From positions 558,001 through 622,000 of the forward strand of contig CAJQUN010000014.1 in NCBI GenBank assembly GCA_907163345.1: DNA of 64,000 bases. Direction: 5' to 3'. Below are positions 20,796 through 29,445 of this stretch, one piece after another. The translations under genes were made by a program, and so were the position numbers. Positions within the stretch are counted from its first letter, which is position 1. Every line of letters begins with the position of its first letter. The stretch is from Haberlea rhodopensis (Eukaryota > Streptophyta > Magnoliopsida > Lamiales > Gesneriaceae). The notes beneath the pieces were generated by a model. The model had not been told where the DNA came from. It saw only the letters and a program-made list of their open reading frames with translations, and made no database searches.

Positions 20796-22232
20796 TTATA
20801 AGATTTTGTCCTCGAAATCACATGCACTTACCCCAACAGAAACTAAACATAAACTCATACCAGAGAATAGTTCCGGGTAGTGCTGCACCATATGCTGCTC
20901 CGTCTCCCACGTAGCCTCCTCGACACCCCTGCGATCCCACTGAACTTTGATCATCGGTATCACTTTGTTCCGAAGTCTACGGTCTGCTCTGTCCAGAATT
21001 CTAACAGGCCGTTCCACATAAGATATATCTGACTCTAACTGAACTTCGGAAGGCTGTAACACGTGAGACGGATCCGGCTCATACTTCCGCAGCATCGATA
21101 CATGAAACACATCATGTATACCAGATAAAGAAGGCGGCAAAGCCAGTCGGTAAGCTAAGGTGCCAATGCGCTGCAAAATCTCGTACGGTCCAACATACCT
21201 CGGAGACAGTTTCCCGCGCATTCCAAACCGCACAACGCCTCTGAAAGGCGAGATCTTCAAAAAGACCTTATCTCCCAACTGAAACTCTAACGGTCTCCGC
21301 CGTCTATTCGCATAAGATGCCTGTCTGTCTTGGGCCGCTTTCATTTTCTGCCTTATAGTCTTTATCTTCTCTTCCATTTCCCGGATCAATTCAGGCCCTC
21401 CGACTGATCTACTGTCCAAATCATCCCAACACAGGGGTGATCTACATCGTCTGCCATAAAGAGCTTCAAACGGAGCCATCTGAATACTTGCCTGGTAGCT
21501 ATTGTTATACGAAAACTCTACCAAAGGCACTGAATCCTGCCAAGAGGCATTGAACTCCAAAACGCAAGCTCTCAACATGTCCTCGAGCGTCTGTATAGTG
21601 CGCTCGGTCTGGCCATCCGTCTGAGGATGATAAGCAGTGCTCAATCTGACCTCAGTTCCCAAAGCTGACTGAAGGCCTTCCCAGAAATGAGATGTGAATC
21701 GCGGATCTCGATCTGACACAATGGAAACGGGGATCCCATGCAATCTCACCACATCTCTAATATACAACTGCGCCATCCTAAAAAATGTAACTGTCATGCT
21801 ATAGGGGATAAAGTGGGCTACCTTGGTCAATCTGTCCACAATCACCCAAATAGCATCGAAGCCTGAAGCACTCCTCGGCAAATGAGTCACGAAGTCCATG
21901 GAAATGTGCTCCCACTTCCACTTCGGTATCTCCAAGCTCCTCAATTCGCCGCCAGGTCTCTGCCTCTCTGCCTTAACCTGTTGGCAGATCAGACACTTCT
22001 TCACAAAAGTGACGACATCAGACTTCATTCGCTTCCACCAAAACTGACCACGCAGATCTCTGTACATCTTCTTCCCGCCTGGGTGGATGCTAAGTCTGCT
22101 ACTGTGAGCTCGCTCCAAGATTCCCTTACGCAACTCCGGCGTACTTGGAACTACCCAGCGGTTACCCAATCTCAAAGATCCGTCGTCGGCCACTCTGAAC
22201 TTCGTCGGCTGACCAAGATGCACTATAGACAA
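20796..22232 (-). CDS. Element C: integrase-chromodomain segment of pol
   Basis: An uninterrupted 478-codon stretch, the 3' third of pol. Near the start lies the zinc-binding domain (RAHSSRLSIHPGGKKMYRDL and CLICQQ). The core follows: MDFVTHLP with the first catalytic Asp, SDRDPRF with the second, STAYHPQTDGQTERTIQTLE with the Glu. Then come SPRYVGPYEILQRIG and DVFHVSMLRKYEPDPSHVLQ, and a chromodomain-like end (PVRILDRADRRLRNKVIPMIKVQW, EEATWETEQHMVQHYPELF). In such elements integrase inserts the cDNA and the chromodomain steers it to chromatin. It is downstream of a frame break, so expression as part of a full polyprotein is doubtful. Confidence 0.9.
   Translation of the reverse strand: MSIVHLGQPTKFRVADDGSLRLGNRWVVPSTPELRKGILERAHSSRLSIHPGGKKMYRDLRGQFWWKRMKSDVVTFVKKCLICQQVKAERQRPGGELRSLEIPKWKWEHISMDFVTHLPRSASGFDAIWVIVDRLTKVAHFIPYSMTVTFFRMAQLYIRDVVRLHGIPVSIVSDRDPRFTSHFWEGLQSALGTEVRLSTAYHPQTDGQTERTIQTLEDMLRACVLEFNASWQDSVPLVEFSYNNSYQASIQMAPFEALYGRRCRSPLCWDDLDSRSVGGPELIREMEEKIKTIRQKMKAAQDRQASYANRRRRPLEFQLGDKVFLKISPFRGVVRFGMRGKLSPRYVGPYEILQRIGTLAYRLALPPSLSGIHDVFHVSMLRKYEPDPSHVLQPSEVQLESDISYVERPVRILDRADRRLRNKVIPMIKVQWDRRGVEEATWETEQHMVQHYPELFSGMSLCLVSVGVSACDFEDKIL
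20803..20818 (-). other. Conserved ATTTCG..CAAAAT repeat, C
   Basis: Minus strand ATTTCGAGGACAAAAT, 19 bp before the 3' LTR, followed by 'cttataagtaggggagtat', the purine tract that primes plus-strand synthesis. Confidence 0.75.
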
Positions 22233-22278
22233 CCATCTCTGAACCTCAGTATCTGATCTCTGAGCTCTCCTGATGTTC

Positions 22279-23241
22279 TCATAAATGCTCAGCTAATAAG
22301 GTAGAGACATACACTGGTGATGCATCTATATCAAAATCATAGCCGAGATGGCAATAGGAGGTCATCATAGCCGACAAATGGATGACGTCCTCAGCAGAAC
22401 TCCTCACTTTCCGGCTCAAAGCGTCTGCTGTCAAATTGGCCTTCCCCGGATGGTACTCTATCTCGCAATCATAGTCCTTGAGTAGGTCCATCCATCTCCT
22501 CTGCCTCATGTTCAGCTCCGCCTGAGTGAATAAAAATTTGAGGCTCTTGTGGTCCGTGTATATGGTGAATGAAGTACCATATAAATAATGCCTCCAGATC
22601 TTCAGGGCAAAGATGATAGCCGCCAATTCCAAGTCATGAACTGGATATCTGATCTCATGCGGCTTGAACTGCCTCGATGCATAAGCTACCACATGCTTAT
22701 CTTGCATCAGAACACATCCAAGGCCCTGCAGTGATGCATCAGTATACAGAACAAATCTGGAGTTCTCCGTCGGGATCACCAATACTGGCGCCGTCGTCAA
22801 CCGGTGCTTCAACTCCTGGAAGCTCTCCTCACAAGCTTCTGACCAAAAGAAAGGCACTCCCTTCTGAGTCAACTGAGTCAGCGGCTTGGCAATCTTCGAA
22901 AAGCCCTCGACAAAGCGCCGATAATACCCGGCCAAACCAAGAAAACTCCGAATCTCAGGCACAGAAGTGGGGGCAGCCCACTCCATCACAGCCTCAATCT
23001 TCTTCGGGTCCACTGATATCCCGCTGCTCGAAATGACATGCCCCAGAAACACTACACTGCTCAGCCAAAACTCGCACTTACTGAGCTTAGCATACAACTG
23101 ATGCTCTCTGAGAATCTGAAGCACTGTCCTCAAGTGTTTCACATGATCTTCCTCACTCCGGGAGTAGATAAAAATGTCGTCAATAAACACGATGACGAAC
23201 TGATCAAGATACGGCTGAAACACTCTGTTCATCAGACTCAT
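22279..23241 (-). CDS. Element C: RT 3' half and RNase H segment of pol
   Basis: 320 codons open. It begins at SLMNRVFQPYLDQFV, with the RT catalytic motif FIDDIFIYS, the thumb (FLGHVISSSGISVDPKKIEAV, RSFLGLAGYYRRFVEGF), RNase H (VLYTDASLQGLGCVL, DLELAAIIFALKIWRHYLYG, YTDHKSLKFLF) and the linker to integrase (YHPGKANLTADALSRKV). It ends early at VYVSTLLAEHL, because a few bases are missing relative to D and A, where the text continues LAEPDIFEAIRKA. Confidence 0.9.
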   Translation of the reverse strand: MSLMNRVFQPYLDQFVIVFIDDIFIYSRSEEDHVKHLRTVLQILREHQLYAKLSKCEFWLSSVVFLGHVISSSGISVDPKKIEAVMEWAAPTSVPEIRSFLGLAGYYRRFVEGFSKIAKPLTQLTQKGVPFFWSEACEESFQELKHRLTTAPVLVIPTENSRFVLYTDASLQGLGCVLMQDKHVVAYASRQFKPHEIRYPVHDLELAAIIFALKIWRHYLYGTSFTIYTDHKSLKFLFTQAELNMRQRRWMDLLKDYDCEIEYHPGKANLTADALSRKVRSSAEDVIHLSAMMTSYCHLGYDFDIDASPVYVSTLLAEHL

Positions 23242-25135
23242 AAAGACTGGCCGGGGCGTTCGTCACACCGAACGGCATTACTAAGAACTCATAATGCCCG
23301 TATCGAGTCCGGAACGCTGTCTTCTGCACATCTTCCTCTCTGACCCGAATCTGATGATACCCGGATCTCAAATCAATCTTGCTATACACCCTGGTACCTT
23401 GCAACTGATCAAACAAGTCGTCAATCCTTGGGAGAGGATACTTGTTCTTCACTGTAGCCTTATTCAGTTGCCGGTAATCGATGCACAACCGCATCGAACC
23501 GTCCTTCTTCTTCACAAAGAGAACTGGTGCGCCCCATGGCGACACGCTCGGGCGTATATAACCCTTGTCAAGGAGATCCTGCAACTGCTCTTTCAACTCT
23601 CTCAACTCTGCCGGTGCCATCCTATAAGGTGCACGAGAGATAGCGGATGTCCCTGGCAACAACTCGATCCCAAATTCAATTTCCCTGGCCGGTGGAAATC
23701 CTGGGATCTCTTCTGGAAATACATCAGCAAATTCTGCCACAACTGGTACATCCTCAACCCTCAGTTCTTTACTCTGTCCAGACGTGTCCACGGCATAAAT
23801 AAGATAGCCCGTGTGTCCACGTTCCAACAGCTGAGACATCTTGATCGCTGAAATCAACGGAATCTTCGCACGAGACCCGTTGCCAAAGAAAGTCCACTGA
23901 CTGCCCAACTCAGGTCTGAACTTCACTGTTCTCTGTCGGCAATCTACCACTGCCTGATATCTGTTCAGAACATCAATACCTAAGATGCAGTCGAAGTCTG
24001 ACATACCCAGCACAATCAAGTCTGATCTCAACTCGTTGCCCTCAAAATAAATGAGGCTATCTGCCAAAAACTGATCAGCAACGACGTTTCTTCCAGTGGG
24101 TTTCGAGACCAATAGAGGCGTGGGCAAAGAAGACGTGCGCATATGGTGTCTTTCCACAAATCCCACAGACACAAAGGAATGGGAGGCACCTGTATCTATC
24201 AAAACAAAAGCAGGGTACGTAAATAAATGACACGTACCGGCAATCACCTCCTCTGGAGCTGCCTGAGCCTGCTCCCTGGTCAGTGCATATACTTGCCCCT
24301 GGGGTGGTCCCACTGTCTGACCTCCCGATGGACGAGGCCCAAACTGCTGCCTCTGCTGCACTGTCCTGTCCTCAAACCTTGGCCTGTTGCCCTGATACTC
24401 TGACTGGCCTCCCCTGGTGGGACAATACCGAGCAATGTGGCCCATCTTGCCACAGACATAACATGCAGGACACTTGTTTGAAGAATGTGGCCCTCCACAA
24501 TTGTTGCACCTCGGCTCTCCCGGCCTATCCCCTTGTGAAGATCCTCGACTGGCGGACCAATTTCCCTTCTTGCCATCCTGTTTCTGGCCAAAGTATTTCT
24601 TTCCACCATACCGCGAAGATGAAGAGGCACCACGGGGTTTAAATGACTCACCCCGAGGCCTCAAACTGTCACTAGTCTGCCTCTGTTGCGGTACCGGTGG
24701 TGGCATGGCATAAGCTCCCACTCCTAGCTCAGCAAGCTCCGCTCTCGTGAGAGCATCATCAAAAGAAGTTGGGTTATTGATGATAACCCGGTCATAGAGC
24801 TCCGGTCGCAGTCCTTTCATGAAATTTCTCATCTTGGCACGTCCATCAGAGGCAATATGGGGGACATACCTCAGTAGTGATGAGTACTGTGTGGCATAGT
24901 CTGCCACTGTCATGTTCCCCTGCCTCAGACTTGTAAATTCATCCTCCTTTGTCTGCCTTGCTGCCGCGGAGAAGTACCGGTTCAAGAACCTGGTCCTGAA
25001 GAGCGTCCAGTCAATCACAGCACCCAGTGCTCTCATTTCCATTACTGTGCTCCTCCACCACATCAGAGGTTTCTTGGCTAATTGAAACTCCGCTAGCCTC
25101 AGCCAAGCCGTCACAGCACAAGGAGCCTGATACAA
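23204..25135 (-). CDS. Element C: gag core, zinc knuckles, protease, RT 5' half
   Basis: 643 open codons. In order: gag core (LAEFQLAKKPLMWW, RTRFLNRYFSAAARQ, LRYVPHIASDGRAKMRNFMKGLR cut here for length), a double zinc motif (CNNCGGPHSSNKC then CYVCGKMGHIARYC), protease (LIDTGASHSFVSVGFVERHH) and RT fingers and palm (LFVKKKDGSMRLCIDYRQLN, GYHQIRVREEDVQKTAFRT, VMPFGVTNAPA). It then runs out of frame: one extra C at 'ccccggccagtc' compared with B. The upstream end is also out of frame with gag's start because of an extra G near 25134. Confidence 0.9.
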   Translation of the reverse strand: MYQAPCAVTAWLRLAEFQLAKKPLMWWRSTVMEMRALGAVIDWTLFRTRFLNRYFSAAARQTKEDEFTSLRQGNMTVADYATQYSSLLRYVPHIASDGRAKMRNFMKGLRPELYDRVIINNPTSFDDALTRAELAELGVGAYAMPPPVPQQRQTSDSLRPRGESFKPRGASSSSRYGGKKYFGQKQDGKKGNWSASRGSSQGDRPGEPRCNNCGGPHSSNKCPACYVCGKMGHIARYCPTRGGQSEYQGNRPRFEDRTVQQRQQFGPRPSGGQTVGPPQGQVYALTREQAQAAPEEVIAGTCHLFTYPAFVLIDTGASHSFVSVGFVERHHMRTSSLPTPLLVSKPTGRNVVADQFLADSLIYFEGNELRSDLIVLGMSDFDCILGIDVLNRYQAVVDCRQRTVKFRPELGSQWTFFGNGSRAKIPLISAIKMSQLLERGHTGYLIYAVDTSGQSKELRVEDVPVVAEFADVFPEEIPGFPPAREIEFGIELLPGTSAISRAPYRMAPAELRELKEQLQDLLDKGYIRPSVSPWGAPVLFVKKKDGSMRLCIDYRQLNKATVKNKYPLPRIDDLFDQLQGTRVYSKIDLRSGYHQIRVREEDVQKTAFRTRYGHYEFLVMPFGVTNAPASLYESDEQSVSAVS

Positions 25136-25358
25136 AGATCTGCTCCAGTCTTTCTAACCACTCTTCAGCCTCTTCTCCGGACTCTGTCCCCTCAAATCGG
25201 GGCGGATGATAAGACAGAAACTGCGTCAAGCTAATCTCACCCGGTAGCAATAACTGGACCACTGGTTCCATTCCTACAGCCGGTGGAGGTAGAGGATTAG
25301 CCTGTCCAATACTCGCATTTACACTCCCAACATCTCCGACTTCCTCATTAGCAGCCAT
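25134..25358 (-). CDS. Element C: gag N-terminal segment
   Basis: Starts at the ATG at 25358 (MAANEEVGDVGSV), matching D's MAANVDVGDAVSV at 41373, one base after a splice-acceptor-like TTACAG. It runs through LPGEISLTQFLSYHPPRFEG and EEWLERLEQIFVS before a one-base insertion takes it out of frame. The gag protein forms the particle; this piece is the head of the retrotransposon gag domain. Confidence 0.85.
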
Positions 25359-25359
25359 G

Positions 25360-25370
25360 CTGTAACACAA
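25360..25370 (-). promoter_or_regulatory. Candidate 3' splice site before gag, element C
   Basis: Minus strand 'ttgtgttacag' ends one base before the gag ATG. With the donor-like GTACGT at 26566 it would define a leader intron of about 1.2 kb that removes the LTR end and the primer site. Confidence 0.4.
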
Positions 25371-25550
25371 ATGTTAACAACAATCCAAAGCAATATACAT
25401 CATATCGTTAGATAACAGGAGTGATATAAGCATATTAGTATAACAGGATATACAAAATATGCACCACATGCATAAACATGCTTCAAATGTAAGCACCTAG
25501 CCAAACATGCTAAGGCTACCCTTCACTCGTTCCCGGGTTCTCTAACCACT

Positions 25551-25562
25551 GCTCTGATACCA
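25551..25562 (-). other. Primer binding site of element C
   Basis: Minus strand TGGTATCAGAGC(AGTGGTTAGAGA), complementary to initiator-Met tRNA, four bases from the 5' LTR. Confidence 0.93.
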
Positions 25563-26549
25563 CTAATGTAAGGACCCTAATCCTTAAGTGCGGAATCAAG
25601 GCATAATAGAGCTAAAGTAATTCAATCAGAGCATAAAGAACATGTTGAGTCTATGAGCTTAAGCATTTACATGCCAAAATAAAGGACTACAAAAAGGATT
25701 AATTACATTCCAATCAATGAATGTTCATCTATAGTTTTATACTACTCCTAGAGTAGATACTATCCAAAATAATCCTGTCCTTTAATCCTCAAGGAATGCT
25801 TCACAAGCTCACCACCTCAACCCGTTCAAGCTTGCTATCATGCCCAAAAGGTACCTACAAGGACAACCCCCAAACATGAGCAATAATAATCATTCATATT
25901 CAACACAATATGAAGATAAAGCGTAAATGCATAATCAATATGAAACACTTCCTGTTTCCCGTGCATTTCAAACGCTTCCCGTTTGGTTGTCCCTGTACCA
26001 GAACTCATGAGTATAATCAATAGATTATTTTTAATGGCCAAACATGTCATGACATCATATACCATCTCAACTGTACCACATATTGGTCACCATTCCCTAG
26101 TCTGTCCATCACAGTGTATTTTAATGCCCCTCGCTTATATTCATATGGGCGGCATAGGATAACCTCGCTACAATGGACAAGCGGCGCTCCCACCCCTCGC
26201 TTCACAGAGAGCGGCAAATACCCTTTCCTCGCCCCATATGACAACCACGCTCAAATGTGACATGCGGCGCTCCCACCCCTCGCTTCACATTTAGCGGAAC
26301 CAATACAAAAAGCGGCAAGCATTAAAATCATCAAAGGATGACCACGACTCATGGGATGTGCATCCAATAATCATAATATGCATCTAACATCAATATGCAT
26401 AAATTACCATGTATATGCATCCACAATGCAATACCTCATATGGCATAAATCAACATGTATATGCATCCACAATGCAATACCACATATATACTCGCATCCA
26501 CAATGCATAAACAATGAGTATATAAAATACATGTTACCGTTGGGTGCCC

Positions 26550-26566
26550 GTACGTCCACTACGTAC
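26550..26566 (-). promoter_or_regulatory. GTACGT inverted repeat / donor-like site, C 5' LTR
   Basis: Minus strand GGAAAG|GTACGT-AGTGG-ACGTAC. In the 5' LTR this copy would be in the leader RNA. Confidence 0.55.
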
Positions 26567-26723
26567 CTTTCCAAAATGTGGAATGTGGTTGGACCTCAAT
26601 TCCTTGGCTGCGTTGCCACCTGGGTTGGTTCTACATATTCACAAATACCAATATTAGAACCCAATAATAGTCCAATACCAAAAATCCCACAAAAACACCC
26701 AAAAACACCATTTTTGGTGTCTC

Positions 26724-26930
26724 GCGATCGATCGCCATCAAGCCCCGATCGATCGCGAGAACACACTGCCTCGCCCAACAATTTTGCACAATCCGCGATC
26801 GATCGCGGAGATAGCGCCGATCGATCACGGCCTCGCCGATCGATCGCGCGCATCTCGCGATCGATCGCCGAAGCGCACTGCCTCAGTGCTGTTGCTCGCG
26901 AGCGATCGCGAGCGGACGCCGATCGATCGC
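26724..26930. repeat. Palindrome array, 8 sites, C 5' LTR
   Basis: Same eight positions as the 3' LTR. One site is GCGAGCGATCGC and one ends in CAC, both changed against the 3' LTR copy. Confidence 0.95.
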
Positions 26931-27694
26931 CGAGCTGCGGGAAATCGAGATTCGGGCACTATTCACCCATCTCCTTCCCAAACACAAACAAACCCACCAA
27001 TACCAACATAAATCAAACCCAACAACTCAAAACCACCCATAAACATCAACATAAACTCAAATATACAACATCCAACTAAAACACTACCAAAATCACAACA
27101 CCCAACACAAACCCATTTTAAAACCCTTCAAACCAACCCAAACTTAAACAAAACCTTACAAAATTAACAATGAGGTACCCATACCTCTTGGGGATCTCAA
27201 ATCACCCAACAATCTCCTCAAAACAAGATTTTGCAAGGACTTCACTCCACCCTTGAGCTCCAACTCGAAAATGTGAAGGGGGAGAAGGGTTTGGGTGTTG
27301 GAGATAATTTGGTAAAGTAAAATAAGAGTGGATGGGGTGGGGTTGGGTATAAGAGTGAGTTTATTAATTAAAATTCATACCAAATAATTTCATGGTGTAT
27401 AAAACACCCCAACATGATATTTTCCAAAGCATTTACTCAAAATGCACCATAATATCAATTAACACATGATTTCACATAAATTGCTAACTAAGGCAAATAA
27501 ATCATGCTTCCCATAATATTTACCCAACATGCACCACATGCACCCTGAAATGCAACCCCGGGTCATCCTATCCACATGACCATGCATCTCCACATAAGGT
27601 AAATAAATCCCAACACATAATCAATTACCACATAATTAATCATGTAAACATAATTTAAAGCCAAATAGCAATTAACCATTTCGGGGATGTCACA

Positions 27695-27699
27695 TCACA
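27695..27699. repeat. Target duplication of element C, right copy (TCACA)
   Basis: Second copy of TCACA, matching 18651-18655. Confidence 0.93.
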
Positions 27700-28065
27700 T
27701 ATAAGCGGCATAGAATAACCTCGCTTCAATGGACATGCGGTACTCCCACCCCTCGCTTCACATTTTAGCGGCAAATATTCTTTCCTCGCTTCATATGATA
27801 ACCTCGCTTCAATGTGACATGCGGTACTCCCACCCCTCGCTTCACATATAGCGGCACAAAACAAATAAATAGCGGCAAACATTAAAATCATCAAGGTGAT
27901 AACCATGACTCATGGGATGCGCATCAATCAATCAACATATACATATTCAATCACAATGCATAGATCAACATGTAATTGCATCTACAATGAACAATTCAAT
28001 ACACCATTGCATCCACAATGCATATCCCAATGCGTATATAAATTACATGTTACCGTTGGGTGCCC

Positions 28066-28082
28066 GTACGTCTTCTACGTAC
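28066..28082 (-). promoter_or_regulatory. GTACGT inverted repeat, B LTR
   Basis: Minus strand GTACGT-AGAAG-ACGTAC preceded by GGAAAG. Confidence 0.6.
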
Positions 28083-28240
28083 CTTTCCAAAATATGGTAC
28101 GTCGCAGGACTCTATCCCCTGCATTGTGTGGCTATCTGTGAAGACTCTACACAAGTGTACAACACAATATTAGATGCCAATAATAGCCCAATATCAAAAA
28201 TCCTACAAAAATAAATCAAAACTCAACATTTGGCTTCTCG

Positions 28241-28447
28241 CAATCGATCGCAAATAAGCCCCGATCGATCGCGAGATGCTACTGCCTCAACATTCAAAAT
28301 TATGTCTTCCGCGATCGATCGCTGAAGTTGTGCCGATCGATCTCGGCATCGCCGATCGATCGCGCCAAACTCGCGATCGATCACCGAATGTTTCTGCCTC
28401 GCACTCTGGTTCTCGCGATCGATCGGGAAAACGCGCCGATTGATCGC
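28241..28447. repeat. Palindrome array, 8 sites, B LTR
   Basis: Starts at 28241, 28261, 28311, 28333, 28352, 28373, 28415 and 28436, so spacings are 20-50-22-19-21-42-21. Five of eight sites have one change (for example GCAATCGATCGC, CCGATTGATCGC), so the sequence is decaying while positions match C's array. Confidence 0.92.
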
Positions 28448-29211
28448 CAATACCTGCAAATCGCGAACAAATGCCATTTTCGAGCACCTTCCTAAAGCTA
28501 CCATAAAATACATCATAAATCATCATTCCCCAACAAGTTATCATGCAAAGTACCCCAATATACTACCATGTAGCTACCCAAAACAAGCATCACAACAAAA
28601 GGCTACTAAGCATGTCATTTCTATCCAACAATTTATCTAAACTCAACCAAAATTTAACCAAAATAGGATATGGTTCCTCACCCCTCTTTGCTCCAACTTT
28701 TAGCAAGATTACAAGCCTTGAAATAGCAGATCTCCTCCTCCTCCTTGCTTGCTGGTGTTGGACGAAAATATGGGGAAAGATTGGGAGAGAAGGAGTGATG
28801 GAGGTTGAGTTAAAAGGTAGGCAAGTGGGGGTATGGGGCAGCTGCAGATAGGTATGGGTTGGGGGGTGGTTGGATGGTGGGTTATGTAATGTGTTATGTT
28901 TTGGTCCCGGTATTTAGCATGATGTATTAAAATATCCTCACATGATATTTTATAGTATTTAATCAATAAAATACTTCAAATTTCAATTAAACATGTTATA
29001 CCACAATGACCAACACACACCCCAAATAATCATGCCATAACCCAAATTCCCAACATATATCAAATGCACCCTGAATTGCATTAATAGACCATGACCACCA
29101 CATGACTAAGCATTTCCCAATATAAATAGATCAACTCCATAATTTAACACCATAATCCTCATAAAACATAATAAATGTTCAAATGCACATAATCATTTCG
29201 GGGATATCACA

Positions 29212-29326
29212 ATTAGGGATTTGAAAATGGTTTGTTTTTGGGTATATGTTACTTTTGGTTGGGTGTTGGATTGTTGGTTGTATTAAGTTGTTTATTGAAG
29301 GTTTATAGTATTTTGATGTTGTGGTT
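29212..29326 (+). mobile_element. Z: scrap of an older Tekay LTR
   Basis: 115 bp resembling D's LTR around 39750-39880 (gggtttgaaatgggtttgtt, gtgttgaaggtttt). It lies between the outer end of B and the start of D, so it is likely the target into which both inserted. 29212-29216 (attag) and 29322-29326 (tggtt) would then be target duplications of B and D. Confidence 0.55.
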
Positions 29327-29445
29327 TGTGATGTCCCCGAAATGATTAATTATGTTTAAGGCATTAATTGTGTTCATATGATTAACTATGATTAATTATG
29401 GTGGTAATTGCCTTATGTGTTGGAATTAATTGCCATGTGGAAATG
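29327..29445 (+). mobile_element. Element D: 5' LTR, first part
   Basis: Starts TGTGATGTCCCCGAAATGATTA, collinear with the start of A's 3' LTR at 13386. E interrupts it after 'ggaaatg', and it resumes at 39313. Confidence 0.88.
29441..29445. repeat. Target duplication of element E, left copy (AAATG)
   Basis: AAATG before E and again at 39308-39312. A's LTR has the unbroken 'gaaatgctt' at this point (13490). Confidence 0.93.

Larger units (their letters stand above)
18656..27694 (-). mobile_element. Element C: complete Tekay-type Ty3 retrotransposon (9,039 bp)
   Basis: It has two LTRs of exactly 2,128 bp, a 5-bp target duplication, an initiator-Met primer site, gag-PR-RT-RH-IN-chromodomain order, and a purine tract next to the 3' LTR. 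It inserted in B's 5' LTR. I find only three base differences between its LTRs, so the insertion is very recent. Yet its reading frame carries at least three frame-changing indels, so it was probably moved by proteins of another copy, unless the indels are assembly errors. Confidence 0.95.
25567..27694 (-). mobile_element. Element C: 5' LTR
   Basis: 2,128 bp, identical to the 3' LTR except for three bases I could find: 26815, 26827 and 26902 (offset 6,911 from 19904, 19916 and 19991). All three lie in or beside the palindrome array. Confidence 0.95.
27700..29211 (-). mobile_element. Element B: 5' LTR, outer part
   Basis: Continuation of 18096-18655 after C. It carries AGCGGC/CCTCGCTT repeats, a GTACGT repeat (28066) and eight palindromes (28241-28447), and ends in GGGGATATCACA. 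It is the closest relative of X's LTR in the window. Confidence 0.9.

Noticed and set aside
29212..29326. Unique host DNA between B and D
   Set aside because: It resembles the D and C LTRs around the 'gggtttgaaatggg' block, so an old LTR scrap is more likely.
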